Shown here: positions 23,628 through 34,300 of the stretch, in pieces
Numbering within the stretch: position 1 is the first letter of the stretch
How the letters are laid out: each line of letters opens with the position of its first letter
Assembly (NCBI RefSeq): GCF_003946145.1
Contig: NZ_RHOC01000002.1
Location: forward strand, 124,001-188,000
Reading direction: 5' to 3'
DNA: 64,000 nt
Source of the DNA: Levilactobacillus huananensis
Lineage (GTDB): Bacteria; Bacillota; Bacilli; Lactobacillales; Lactobacillaceae
Position numbers and translations under genes: made by a program
Notes under the pieces: generated by a model
What the model saw: the letters and a program-made list of their open reading frames with translations, nothing else
Database searches by the model: none
What the model was told of the DNA's origin: nothing

Positions 23628-23784
23628 AATTGAAGCCTCCGATTGCGTATGAGTTTGTAAAGTGCGATTACGAGTGCGTGGTCACGATGGCTAGACGGTA
23701 ACCGTATCAATAGTTTGATTATAGATCAATTGAAAGAGATTAGGAAGTGCTGCTCTTAGGGGAGACACTGCAATAACGGAAAAG

Positions 23785-23834
23785 TCAAAAAACGTCCAAT
23801 TTCGCGATGAATCATCACGGACGTTGGACGTTTT
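23785..23834 (-). terminator. terminator of the MucBP protein gene
   Basis: AAAACGTCCAA and TTGGACGTTTT form a long stem with an internal hairpin region. Confidence 0.6.
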
Positions 23835-23844
23835 AAAGCATTAA

Positions 23845-25680
23845 CTATTTTATTTTTTGAACGTATCGAGAGTTTCCGGTCACATAGCCACCGCTAACCT
23901 TATAGCGCAAGGTATCACGCTTCTTGAAATTGTTGGCATTGGAGTAGGTCCAGCCGGTGACCTTGATCACGGTGTTTTTGCGATAATGACGGGTACGAGA
24001 GTGCTTTGTCAGATTGGTTGACCGATACCGGTTAATCCCGGTCTTGGTGACAATTCTCTTAGGCATGGTCTTCTTTCCGGCGATGACTAACTTCTTATTA
24101 GCCGTCACGTAGCGACCGTTCTTTAGGACAAAGCGGGTTGTTAATTTGTAGTGGACAATTTTCTTGACCTTGAGAACTTGTCCCTGGCGGTAGTGTGTTT
24201 TCTTCTTGGTCAGATCCTTTTTAGCGTAAGCATTGATTCCCTTGGGATTAGTCACCGTTATTTTGGGAGGTGTCTTCGTATAGTAGGCTGGGGCGACAAC
24301 GGATTTCTTAGCTGTGATGTAGCCGGTCATGCCTGCAGTTTTGCTGTGATGGTTCACATCACGAACTTTGTAGCGAGCAGCACCACTGGCTGATTTTGTA
24401 TAGCCGGTCACGACAAACCTAGGCCGATTCTGACGTGATTTTTGGGCATATACGGTGAGTCGATTTTTCTTAGTAAAAGTTGGCTTTTTGTATAGACCCA
24501 GTTTCTTGATGCCATATATGGTCTTCCCCTTAGGAGAAACCGTTGCACCGGACCCACCAGTCTGAGTCTCGGGTTTGTAGATATAGGTGACGGTCTGTGC
24601 CTGGCTGGTAAAAATCCCCTTGGCATTAGCGGGCACCTTTGAAAGCTTGTAGCCCTTGATGGTAAGACCAGAAGTTGTATAGGAACTTCCTAAATTACCC
24701 GTTAACCGTTTAGCCGGAGCGAGCGACTTTCCTTTGACGTCAACGTAGTGGACAGTCACCGGTTGGCTTGTCACTGGTGTGGGATCGGGGTCAGGATCTG
24801 GCGTGACGGCGTCTTCAAACCAGGAACTGAAGTTTTGAAATTCAGAACTGACCAAACCGTCTATTTCATAGGTTCCATCGCCTAAAGGATGAAGATAATT
24901 GGCCATCGGTGCGGTGATGAGTGCTCGTGTTTGTTTGGCACCGGCTTCCGGATCGATTGTGGCCAGCTGTTCGTTCGACTGGCTGCCAAGATGAGCGCTC
25001 ATTAAGCTTCCCCTCATTAATCCCTGAGCGTTATTAAGGAAGAGGTCATCGTCCTCAATTTTGAAGAGATTATCATAAACAGACAGGATGGCTTCCATAC
25101 CGGCAATGCCGACTATTTTAGGACGGAAGTTCGTTTCATAACTCGTTTGCATCTCTGAACGCGTGATCTGACCAGTAATAAATTTAGCCGTTGTGCCAAT
25201 TATCCAGGCGGGTAGATAGGCAGTTAGCACTCTATTGTCGATAAACTCGGCTTTGGTCATACCAGCCTCTTCTTCGCCGCCCACTTCTCGGAACTGATAG
25301 TCAACGATGGACTCACCGGGCAGGATGCTGATGTCAACCATGCTATCTGCGAAGGTTCGCGTGAGATTTTCAATATCCGTAATCTCCGGATAGAGGTCAT
25401 TGAGACCTTGAATAAATTGCGGATCTTGAGCTTGTTTTTGCGTGATGCTGGTGGGCCACTTGGGGTACCAATAAAGTTTTTCGTTGCCGTTTTTGCCACT
25501 CATGAGGGTATACATCATTTCCATGGCGCGGATCGGATAGACTTGTTGGTTATCCGCTTTGGCGGTGACAGTTGGTGTTGGGCTAGTTGTGTCGGCAAAA
25601 GCTACGCTGGGGCTGACGACGCCGCCTAGTAACAGCAACGTCAGCCCGGAAATAGTGAGTTGATGGATTAGTCGATTCAT
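23845..25680 (-). CDS. secreted surface protein with MucBP and DUF5776-like repeats
   Basis: A 611-residue exported protein with a signal peptide (cleavage after VAFA near residue 29). Residues about 40-285 form an N-terminal domain of unknown function. A proline/aspartate linker (TPDPDPDPTP) leads to one MucBP domain (about 300-375, VTVHYVDVKGKSLAP through TVTYIYKPE), and three to four DUF5776-like repeats follow (about 390-611, with repeated GRYVTANKKLV and NAYAKKDL-type motifs). MucBP domains bind mucin or extracellular glycans; the basic repeats likely bind the cell wall non-covalently. There is no LPxTG motif. The gene is monocistronic, and adhesion is the most likely role. Confidence 0.8.
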   Translation of the reverse strand: MNRLIHQLTISGLTLLLLGGVVSPSVAFADTTSPTPTVTAKADNQQVYPIRAMEMMYTLMSGKNGNEKLYWYPKWPTSITQKQAQDPQFIQGLNDLYPEITDIENLTRTFADSMVDISILPGESIVDYQFREVGGEEEAGMTKAEFIDNRVLTAYLPAWIIGTTAKFITGQITRSEMQTSYETNFRPKIVGIAGMEAILSVYDNLFKIEDDDLFLNNAQGLMRGSLMSAHLGSQSNEQLATIDPEAGAKQTRALITAPMANYLHPLGDGTYEIDGLVSSEFQNFSSWFEDAVTPDPDPDPTPVTSQPVTVHYVDVKGKSLAPAKRLTGNLGSSYTTSGLTIKGYKLSKVPANAKGIFTSQAQTVTYIYKPETQTGGSGATVSPKGKTIYGIKKLGLYKKPTFTKKNRLTVYAQKSRQNRPRFVVTGYTKSASGAARYKVRDVNHHSKTAGMTGYITAKKSVVAPAYYTKTPPKITVTNPKGINAYAKKDLTKKKTHYRQGQVLKVKKIVHYKLTTRFVLKNGRYVTANKKLVIAGKKTMPKRIVTKTGINRYRSTNLTKHSRTRHYRKNTVIKVTGWTYSNANNFKKRDTLRYKVSGGYVTGNSRYVQKIK

Positions 25681-25876
25681 TTAATACACCCCTTATACGT
25701 TTTGCACTGTTACTATAAGTGTAGTATATCATATAAACAAACTAATATGGTGGAAGTAAGCCCGCTATTACAACGTTTAAATTATTGGACGGTACTCAGT
25801 AAATCAAGTGGTCTAACGAATTAAACAAGACTCACAGATTTAAGTATGTGACTCGCTCATGCCGGAATGTCGTGAC

Positions 25877-26953
25877 CTATTTAGGGACAACTAAACGGTG
25901 AATGAAAGTGACAATTGCGGTCGTCGAAGTGTGCTGAGAGTCGTGGCCCCAGAGGCTGATGAGGGTCCCTCGAGTCATAACGGTTGGTTCAAGGCGGCGA
26001 TTGTCATTTTGATGGGTCTGATCGATCTCATTAAACATATTGGGTGTGTAGTCATTGCGTAGATAGTTTAAGAAGTAAGTGTCGTAGGCGGCGTTGCCGA
26101 TGTATTGTAATTGATAATAGGTCGCATAGCTATTGCAATTGACGACTTGGCGATGTTGGCGGATTAGGTCGGGAACTGAAACCCGCTTTGATCGACGATT
26201 GACGAGTTCGGCACGCTCGGTGTGATTACCAGACTGGGACCAGTAGGTGATCACGATGTTGGCATCTAATTTAGGCAACTGTTTCTTTAAAACTGAGTCA
26301 TTCCATACGACGGTGGTAAAGCCGCGTTGGTTTTGATCGCGATTGAGCTGATTGACGAACTTAGTTAGGTAGCGGTAATCGCCGTCTGTTCCCGGAACTT
26401 CATCGGCACCGATAATGAGGTCGTGCAATGGTTGATTTTTAAAGCTCGCATCGAGTTCATGATAGATTTTTTTGGCGACGGCGATGGTCTTGGGATTTGT
26501 GTAATCGAGGGTTTTACGATCAAGCTTGACGGCACGGTATGTTTTGCCATGCTTGCGTTTAAGCTGCCTGAGAATTGCGCCCGCATGAGAAGGTAAATCG
26601 ACGTCTGGGACCAATTGGACTTGGCGATGGTTGGCATAGGTGACCAGCCGTTTAAGCGCCTTGGGTGACAAGACCGTCTTCGAGGCCCGGTTTCCCAGAT
26701 AGGCCGACTGAAAGCTGAGATGCTCGTTGTCGCTGAGGTGAAGGACTACGTAGGTAAAATGCTGATCGGCCGCGGCCGAAATGACCCGTTTGAGGGCGTT
26801 CTCGGAAAGAGGGTGCCGGCCGAGATCGATGAGGAGTCCTTGTTTTGTATCCAGCTGGGAACGCCGCGTCGCGTGAGCGGTAGTGGCTATTGGTGGAATG
26901 AGCGCTAAACAGAAACTGATTAGAATAATCATGATGAATGAACGACGCTTCAA
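25877..26953 (-). CDS. secreted GH20 beta-N-acetylhexosaminidase, dispersin B-like
   Basis: A 358-residue exported protein (signal peptide about 1-28, ending AHA) with a stand-alone GH20 catalytic barrel. Family landmarks are YVVLHLSDNEH, LVPDVDLPSHAGA, the catalytic Asp-Glu pair in IIGADEVPG, VVWNDS and the C-terminal SLWGHDS. Size and single-domain layout resemble dispersin B, which degrades poly-N-acetylglucosamine biofilm polysaccharide, but chitobiase or lacto-N-biosidase activity cannot be excluded. The ribosome binding site GAGGAACCCC precedes the ATG. It shares the region with two other exported envelope proteins. Confidence 0.82.
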   Translation of the reverse strand: MKRRSFIMIILISFCLALIPPIATTAHATRRSQLDTKQGLLIDLGRHPLSENALKRVISAAADQHFTYVVLHLSDNEHLSFQSAYLGNRASKTVLSPKALKRLVTYANHRQVQLVPDVDLPSHAGAILRQLKRKHGKTYRAVKLDRKTLDYTNPKTIAVAKKIYHELDASFKNQPLHDLIIGADEVPGTDGDYRYLTKFVNQLNRDQNQRGFTTVVWNDSVLKKQLPKLDANIVITYWSQSGNHTERAELVNRRSKRVSVPDLIRQHRQVVNCNSYATYYQLQYIGNAAYDTYFLNYLRNDYTPNMFNEIDQTHQNDNRRLEPTVMTRGTLISLWGHDSQHTSTTAIVTFIHRLVVPK

Positions 26954-27557
26954 TGGGGTTCCTCCTCTGGTGAGTCACTGATAATACAGTTGCCCCTAGC
27001 ATACTGTTTATGACTTAGTGGGGTCAATGAAAGGATGATTACTGAGTCATATTTGGTAGAAAATTTGTGAGGACGTGTTGGGGAGGATGGTTACGGGGAT
27101 AGACAACGACGATTTTTACCTAAATACAATCGCTAATCAAAGGACACTGAGACAATCGGTGAGATACAGTTCAGGGCATAGGGCATAATAGGGGGCAACT
27201 GTAGGACTGAATAATACGGCTGCTTTTAGAAATTGGGGATTTAGCTATACAGGTACAGTCGGCACGGCTGGTGATCAGGTAGTCAGCGGATATTCGGTAG
27301 GCTGTGACCCTAATGTAAAGGTCACTGTTAGCGGGGTCTAACTTGCAGTTTGACCATATGAGGAGGTACTTGGTAGTTTGGAGATCAGCTTCAAGTAGGG
27401 ACAGCCGATGACCTCACCCAGGAGGAGGGGATGAGAATTTTCAAGAACAGGTTTACTTGATTGGTCGTAAATCGTATAGCGGTTCTGATTTTACAGGTAG
27501 TCGTTGTCACTATTTAGGGCTGGAATATCGGCAGTGTCGATCGGTCGCGATGGCCAG
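26954..27557. other. gene-free stretch, probably eroded DNA
   Basis: No ORF with a ribosome binding site or family match is seen. On the minus strand from 27557 to about 27340 one frame remains protein-like (NRYTIYDQSSKPVLENSHPL) but is interrupted by a TAA and is out of frame with the ORF at 27558-27872, so it probably continues that broken gene. Confidence 0.5.
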
Positions 27558-27872
27558 TCACGGTGAAGCCCAGATCGTTAAGATTGGTGATTGCGGTGGG
27601 ATGTATTGCAAATTCGGTGAGCCATCGGTAGGCGTCGAGAGAACCTGTTCGAGGTCACGTAGCTTTAGATAAGACGTGTAGTTGGCGTTGTTCTCACCGA
27701 TCAGTTGATAACGGGCAGCGTGATGGGGTGATTCGTCAGGAGTGATGGAGAAAAGTGAAGTCGCATTTGAAGTAGTGACGCGGTGCGAATCGTCGTGCGC
27801 ATAAGTTCTACACAGGACGTTAAGATCGGCATCGTAAAGATTTTGAGAGAGTTTCGCATAGGATAGAATCAT
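27558..27872 (-). pseudogene. unidentified gene, probably truncated by frameshift
   Basis: An ATG at 27872 follows AGGAGGTTTTTCA, a strong ribosome binding site, and opens MILSYAKLSQNLYDADLNVL with 104 residues in total. The reading frame ends at 27558. Protein-like sequence appears to continue in another frame further left (see the 26954-27557 entry). I do not recognise the family. The intact translation start indicates that a real gene stood here; it lies immediately left of the truncated DUF262 gene at the edge of the BREX island. Confidence 0.45.
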
Positions 27873-28057
27873 TGAAAAACCTCCTGGTTAAAGTGAAGGA
27901 GAAACGCGATGACTGGTTGTTATTTAAGTTGATAAAGTAAGTATAGTGGGGTGGTGTGTCATAATATGTCAGTTTTGTGGCAATTAAAAAATAATTGCAA
28001 GGAATCGTGACTTTTCATGTTACCTATTTGCAAGGCTAGCGTGAAAATAGGAAATGA

Positions 28058-29725
28058 AATGTTTGGAACACAGTTAAAGTACGTGATCTGATTGATTCGT
28101 TGTACCACGGGTACCCGATTGGATACATCATTACGTGGGATAATCCGAAGGCTCGCTTGAAAGATGGGCGTATCGGTCAGGGCAAACGGATTATTATTGA
28201 CGGTCAGAAACGAATTACCGCTTTACGGGCGGCCTTAATGGGGGATTCGGTTGTCACTAAGAAATTCGAAAAGCGGCGAATTAGAATTGCGTTTAAGCTG
28301 GAGACGAGTGAATTTCAGACACTGACTAGTCCGATTGAAAAAGATAAGCGGTGGATTTCCGACATCTCAGTACTGTTTGGTGAAGGAAATTTTTTCGAAT
28401 TTGTCTCACAATTCGCAGAAGACAATGGATATGATGCAATGGAAATTTCACGCCCGATCCAGCATTTAAAAGATCTAGTCAATAATGATGTTGGTAACAT
28501 TATGTTGTCATCTGATTTGGATATCAGTGCGGTTACGGAAATTTTCAATCGCATTAATTCTAAAGGAACAGAGCTTAGTTCCGCCGACTTTATTATGTCA
28601 AAGTTAGCTGCCGACACTGAACATGGCGGTAATGATCTACGTAAAACAGTCGAATATTTTGTCACCCTGCTGGAGGATCCAATGATTCTACAGAACCTGA
28701 TGGTGAACGACATAGAATTCAGCACGTCAGACTATTATGCCAAGATTAAGTGGGCGACTAAGGAACGAACCAACCTCTATAATCCGCGATTTGGTGACAT
28801 TTTTCATGTTATCTTGGGATTTGAGTTTGGGCGAAGCCGTCACGCGGATCTAATTAGTTTGGTCTCTGGCCGTGACTTTAACAAGAAGACGTATACAGAA
28901 GAGGCCATGCAGACGGCGTATGCTAAATTGTCAGAAGGGGTTCTGGCCGTTGTTAATCAGTCCAACTTTGAACGTTACTTAATGATTCTGAAGAGTCTTG
29001 GCATGCTAACGCGGGATACGCTTGTATTGAATGGACTAGGTGTTTTGAATTTTGGCTACTCGCTATACCTCTTATTGAAACGACAGGCACAAGCGGCAAT
29101 AACCAATTCCCAAATTGAAATGATTGTTAAAAAATGGATTATTATGTCGGCTCTAACCCATCGCTATGCTGGGTCAAGTGAATCTCAGAGCTGGCAAGAT
29201 ATTACTCGATTCATTAAAGAAGATCCACTGGCTGTATTGAAAGATGTTTTACGTCAGAAACTTTCAGAGGATTTCTGGGCAGTAAAGCTGCCACAACAAT
29301 TAGTGACATCTTCCACACGGTCAAATTCTTGCCGTGTCTTTGAAATGGCTCAAGTTAAAGGTGGAGACATAGCGTGGTTGGAAAAAGACCATACCGTAGA
29401 AAGTGTTTTGAATCAGCAGGGGAACGTGCACCACATCTTTCCACGGGCCTATCTTAAGCGTGAAGGATTAACCCAGAAACAGTATAACCAGGTGGCAAAC
29501 TATACGCAGATCACACAGCCACGGAACCTACAAGTAAGTGACCAGATTCCGCGGGACTATTTAGCAAATCCCCATATTACGGAGTTTGTGACTTTAGATA
29601 ATTTTAGAAAAAATGCCATTCCGGAAGAAGTTCGCCAATTCGATGCTTCGAATTATGATGAATTTCTAAGGATGAGACGGCAGTTAATGGCACAGAAGAT
29701 TCGTCGCTATTTCGAAAGTTTATAA
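28058..29725 (+). pseudogene. 5'-truncated DUF262/DUF1524 (GmrSD/BrxU-like) restriction protein
   Basis: The frame is open from just after a TGA at 28055-28057. It starts abruptly inside the DUF262 domain (NVWNTVKVRDLIDSLYHGYP), at the position right after the QRxFVW-type motif of intact relatives. The first about 45 residues and the start codon are missing; the only start-like codon is TTG 28100, without a ribosome binding site. Downstream motifs are intact: IIDGQKRITAL, EIFNRINSKGTELSSADF, and a C-terminal DUF1524 HNH-type motif VHHIFPRAYL with NLQVSDQIP. GmrSD/BrxU enzymes cut DNA carrying modified cytosines and are known companions of BREX. Here the copy is probably inactive. Confidence 0.8.
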
Positions 29726-29877
29726 TCATCGTAGAGCGTATTGGTCATTCGGCCAGTGGGCTCTATTTTATTGGACTTACCTGGGAATGTTGTCATAAGT
29801 GAGGTAATAGGGAATTTGACCGATTATCAAAATTAATGCGAAAAATTAGTGGCAAATTTCGTTTGTATGAAAGTAGA

Positions 29878-29913
29878 AGGATTCTTGTAAAAAGAGATTT
29901 CACAAGAATTCTT
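29878..29913 (+). terminator. hairpin in the gap before brxA
   Basis: AGGATTCTTGT pairs with ACAAGAATTCT (one G-T) and is followed by TTTT, so it probably ends the DUF262 transcript. The 29914-30132 leader contains a TATAAT at 29980-29985 that may be the -10 of the BREX promoter; no good -35 is visible at 17 bp. Confidence 0.55.
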
Positions 29914-30132
29914 TTAACCGATTCGATCGGAAAAGCAGTATATTTCGTTGAATCTATCGCGTCCGAGTCCCTAATCTTATATAATTAGTGAAGGTTTCGC
30001 ATTAATTGCTAGCGGTAAAGATTAGGTTCCGAATAGATGATAATGCGTGAATCTGATTCAAGCTGTTTGAATGAACTGCAAGTCAGGTGAGAGGCTTGTC
30101 AACGAAATGACTATGATGGGAGGAACTAGCCG

Positions 30133-30726
30133 ATGAAACAATATAGCGCCGCAATGGTGGCACATTCTTTTTGGTTCAATGAATTTTCGCAATATTTAGA
30201 TCTACGCGAACAAGGGAATGCTGATGCAGATATTCGGTATTTAGCTGTAGAGGGAAACTATTTTCAGCAGCAGACAACGTCACGCTCACTAAGAATGGTT
30301 CAAACACTAAAGCGACGCGTGAATATTCTTGATGAAGATTACTTTGATCTGTTTCCGTCACTAGATCTGACCAATCAGAAACTGATGAATTTATCGGCTA
30401 TCCTACAACTGGATTCGTTATTTGATGATTTTTTGTACGAAGTCTACCGAAATGAATTAATTTTGGGGGATGCTAAGCTTTATAGTTATGAGATTGAAGC
30501 CTTTTTCAATCAGAAACAGGTTGAGAGTTCCAAGGTTGCCTCATGGACTGAGCAGACAATTAGGCGATTGGCCGGAACCTTCAAGACGTTCTTACGTGAG
30601 GCAGGCCTACTAGAAGAACAAGATGATTATGATCAAGTGAAGCGACCACTACTGGATACGCGACTAGAGATTCTATTACATACAAAAGGGCAGACCCGCC
30701 AGTTAGCGGCATTTTTGGGGAGATAG
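30133..30726 (+). CDS. brxA: BREX protein BrxA (DUF1819)
   Basis: A 197-residue protein with the DUF1819 features of BrxA: N-terminal YSAAMVAHSFWFNEF, central RYLAVEGNYFQQQTTSRS, and the winged-helix-like C-terminal half (TIRRLAGTFKTFLREAGLL). BrxA is a small DNA-binding protein and the first gene of type 1 BREX operons. GGGAGG lies upstream of the ATG. The stop is separated from brxB by 1 bp, indicating translational coupling. The gene is preceded by a 400 bp regulatory gap. Confidence 0.92.
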   Translation: MKQYSAAMVAHSFWFNEFSQYLDLREQGNADADIRYLAVEGNYFQQQTTSRSLRMVQTLKRRVNILDEDYFDLFPSLDLTNQKLMNLSAILQLDSLFDDFLYEVYRNELILGDAKLYSYEIEAFFNQKQVESSKVASWTEQTIRRLAGTFKTFLREAGLLEEQDDYDQVKRPLLDTRLEILLHTKGQTRQLAAFLGR

Positions 30727-30727
30727 C

Positions 30728-31306
30728 ATGACAAAAACAGCAGAAAAACTCAAACATTTACGAGAAAAGGTAGCTGATCCAGCCTTTCAACAGAGCCGAG
30801 GTCTATCAAATGAAGTGTCGTATTATATTTTAGCTTTTGACCCACAGGATCAACCGTTGGTTATTGAAGAGGTTAGTAACATGCGCCAACAACTGAACCG
30901 TGAAACGGTTGGCATGGATATTGTTGAGTTCAATCTCTACCAGATTATGTGGGAATTGCTAGATGGTATGGGAATTAAAGAGGATGTTCTAGAAATGGAA
31001 GCCAGTGATGGTATCGACTACCTGACGGAGCAGCTGAATAATGCCTTGGAGATGACGAGCTCTGAGAACCTACTGGTTCAGTACATGCAGCAGCATCTAC
31101 CTGAGGACCCAGTGATTGTCTTTGTTACAGGAATTGGGGATATCTTTCCGTTAATTCGAGCCCATAAAGTTTTAAATACCATGCATCAGGTGATAACTGG
31201 CATTCCCGTTGTCTTCTTTTATCCGGGAACCTATGACAGTCTAAGTCTCAGTATGTTTGGTGAATCCAAAGAGGATAACTACTACCGAGCATTTCAAATC
31301 AATTAG
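30728..31306 (+). CDS. brxB: BREX protein BrxB (DUF1788)
   Basis: A 192-residue protein matching BrxB by position, length and motifs (SNEVSYYILAFDPQDQPLV, VIVFVTGIGDIFPLIRAH, PVVFFYPGTYD). The last two are the usual conserved strand-loop elements of DUF1788. Its molecular role is still unclear in the literature that I know. It is translationally coupled to brxA and followed 12 bp later by brxC. Confidence 0.92.
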   Translation: MTKTAEKLKHLREKVADPAFQQSRGLSNEVSYYILAFDPQDQPLVIEEVSNMRQQLNRETVGMDIVEFNLYQIMWELLDGMGIKEDVLEMEASDGIDYLTEQLNNALEMTSSENLLVQYMQQHLPEDPVIVFVTGIGDIFPLIRAHKVLNTMHQVITGIPVVFFYPGTYDSLSLSMFGESKEDNYYRAFQIN

Positions 31307-31318
31307 GGGAGAGCCGTA

Positions 31319-34300
31319 ATGAAGGTTAAAGATATTTTTGAAAAATCGATTGATCGTAATATCAAGGGTGTTATTACCATTGGTGATGAACAAGATGCTA
31401 ATGTAAAACAGGAACTTGAAGAATATGTAGTTACCAAAGAGCTGGACGGTCATTTTAAGGATTTCTTTTCAGCATATGCTGAAGGCATTCAGCATGATAC
31501 GACGAATATGGGTGTCTGGATTTCTGGGTTCTTTGGGTCTGGGAAATCGCATTTTCTGAAGATTTTAGCCTATCTTTTGGAGAATCGAGAGGTAGCCGGA
31601 AAATCGGCATTAGATTACTTTATTGATGATGCCAAGGTTCATGATCAAGGGACACTGGCAAACATGAAGTTAGCCGCATCTATTCCAAATGAGGTAATGT
31701 TATTTAACATTGATTCCAAAGCCAAGAACGGTAATAAATCTCAAAAAGATGCTATTTTGAACGTCTTTCTACAGGTATTTAACGAACAATTAGGACTGTT
31801 CGGGGCTGACTTTTGGATTGCTGATCTCGAACGAGACTTGATTGCTCAAGGAAAGTACACAGAATTCCAAGAAAAATTCAAGGAATTGGATCGGCAAAAT
31901 CGGGACTGGCTTGATGCGCGGAATGCATATGCTTTTCTGAAGGGGACAATTCGAGACACGCTAGTTGCAATTGGGTTTATGTCGGAAGCTGATGCCAATG
32001 GATTCATTGATCAACTTAAGAAAGAGTATCCCATCAGTGTTGAGAGTTTTGCCAAATTAGTCAATCAGTATATTGAGAGTCAGAACGAAAATTACCACAT
32101 GGCATTCTTGGTGGACGAGGTTGGTCAATATATCGGATCTAGTCAACAGCGGATGCTTAATCTCCAAAGCATCGTTGAGGATCTGGGAACCTATACACAT
32201 GGTAAAGCGTGGGTGATTGTTACCAGTCAACAAGCCATTGATAAGGTGACCAAGAATATTAATGGGCAAGACTTTTCCAAGATTCAAGGACGATTCAGTA
32301 CCCGGATTGCCATGTCCTCTGCCAACGTAGATGAAGTTATTCAGAAACGATTACTGGCGAAGACGGCGTCTAGCGAGAAGTTATTGGAAGCCACCTTTGA
32401 TGAAAACCAACATGTCATTAATAATCTGATTAGCTTTGATGGTAAGGAAGAACGGAAACGGTACGACGATGCTAAGATGTTTGCCGATCTTTATCCGTTC
32501 GTTCCCTATCAAGTCGTGCTCTTACAGGATACATTGACGGCCATTCGTGAGAATGGGTCTGATGGGAAGCATTTGGCTAACGGGGAACGTTCAATGTTGG
32601 CAGTCTTCCAAGAATCTGCCCGGCGTTTGGAGAACGAGGATACACGGGCATTAGTGCCGTTCAGTATCTTCTTCCAGGGACTCAGTCACTTCCTGGATCA
32701 CACGCATATGATTGTGATTCAACGGGCACAGAATAATGAATTGATTAATCCTAGCGGTGAGGACAATCCCTTTGCTGTTCAAGTTCTAGAGACGTTATTC
32801 ATGATCAAATACGTTCAGGACTTCGATGGAACTTTGAATAATTTAGTGACGCTTATGATTGATTCAATTGATACTGATCGAATTGAGTTGGAAGCTAAGG
32901 TTAAGCAAGCCTTACAGGTCCTGCAAGAGCAGAACATCGTAGAGAAGACCAGCAAAGGGTATGAGTTCTTAACCGATGCTGAACAGGACATTAGCAAGCA
33001 AATTCAGCGACAAGGAGTGGATTCTGGAGAGGTTTCTCAAGCAATTGGGGATTACCTCTTCAGCACAGCTGCTATTTCGCGGCGGTACACATACCCTAAG
33101 TTAAATCAGCAGTATACGTTTGTCTTTAATCAATGGGTTGATAATCGACCAGTGGGTAAAACCAATCAAGATATCAATTTGAAGATTGTTACGGCAGCTA
33201 ATGACGATAACCGAGACGACAGTGAGTTGCGGCGACAGTCTAATTCACCAGAACAGCCCCAAATCATTATTGATTTACCGGGTGAATCACAATACGTCGA
33301 TGACCAACAGCAGATTTTGCGGATACAGAAATTTATCCTGAATCCGCAAGAACAATCCCAAGATGCTCGCTCACAGCGAATTGTGAACGTTAAGAAGACG
33401 GAACTAGGTGTATTGAAGGAACGGGTGGCTAAGGAATTACTAGATGTTCTCCAACAGGCCAATATTTACGTTCAAGGTGATCGGCTCGATGCTGGCAAGA
33501 AGGATTTCTTTACCAGTTTAGGGCAAGCGGAAGAACAATTAATTGATGAAATCTATCGGAATTTAAGTTATATCGATGTCGTTAAGCAAGAGAATGACAT
33601 TGTGGCGCTGTTCAAGGACAGCAGTGAATTAGTCAAAACCACTGAAAATGAACGTGCCCTTCAGGCGGTTTTAGAACGCATTAGTCGCGATTACACTGGT
33701 CACAGCAAGATTTCGTTTAAGTCGGTGCTGGAACGTTTCAATAAGATTCCATATGGTTATCGTGAAATCGATACCAGGTGGCTCGTCGCAAAACTTTTCG
33801 CTGATGCTAAGCTAAAAGTCTACGTCAACGGTGAGGCCTTGAGTTTGCAGGCGAGAGTGCCAGCCAATGAAATGGCGAAGTACTTCTTGAAACGACAATA
33901 TTTGGATGCGGTTCAAATGGAACCACGCCATGCCGTGAGTGAGAGCAAGAAGAAAGACCTGAGAGACATTGCACTAGAACTGTTTAAGAAGCAGATCTTT
34001 AGTGATAATGAAGATGACACGTTGATGCGTGAACTTCAAGATAGTTTGAACAAAGCGCGCAAGACTTTAAACATTTACCTGCAAAAGCCGAGTTACTATC
34101 CCGGACAAGATGTTTTGGAGACTGGGCGAGAGCTAATGGATCTTTTATTGGCACAAACTGATACGGACCGATTCTATGGTTTAGTGAGCCAAAAGCATGA
34201 TGATTTACTAGACTGGCATGATGATATGGATGAGGGTGGCATCAACGAATTCTATCAGAGTCAGACGCAACAAGAGATCTGGGAATCAGGGTACACGCAG

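Noticed and set aside
27457-27672. 71-codon plus-strand ORF
   Set aside because: It overlaps antisense to the better supported minus-strand frame at 27558-27872, and has no ribosome binding site.
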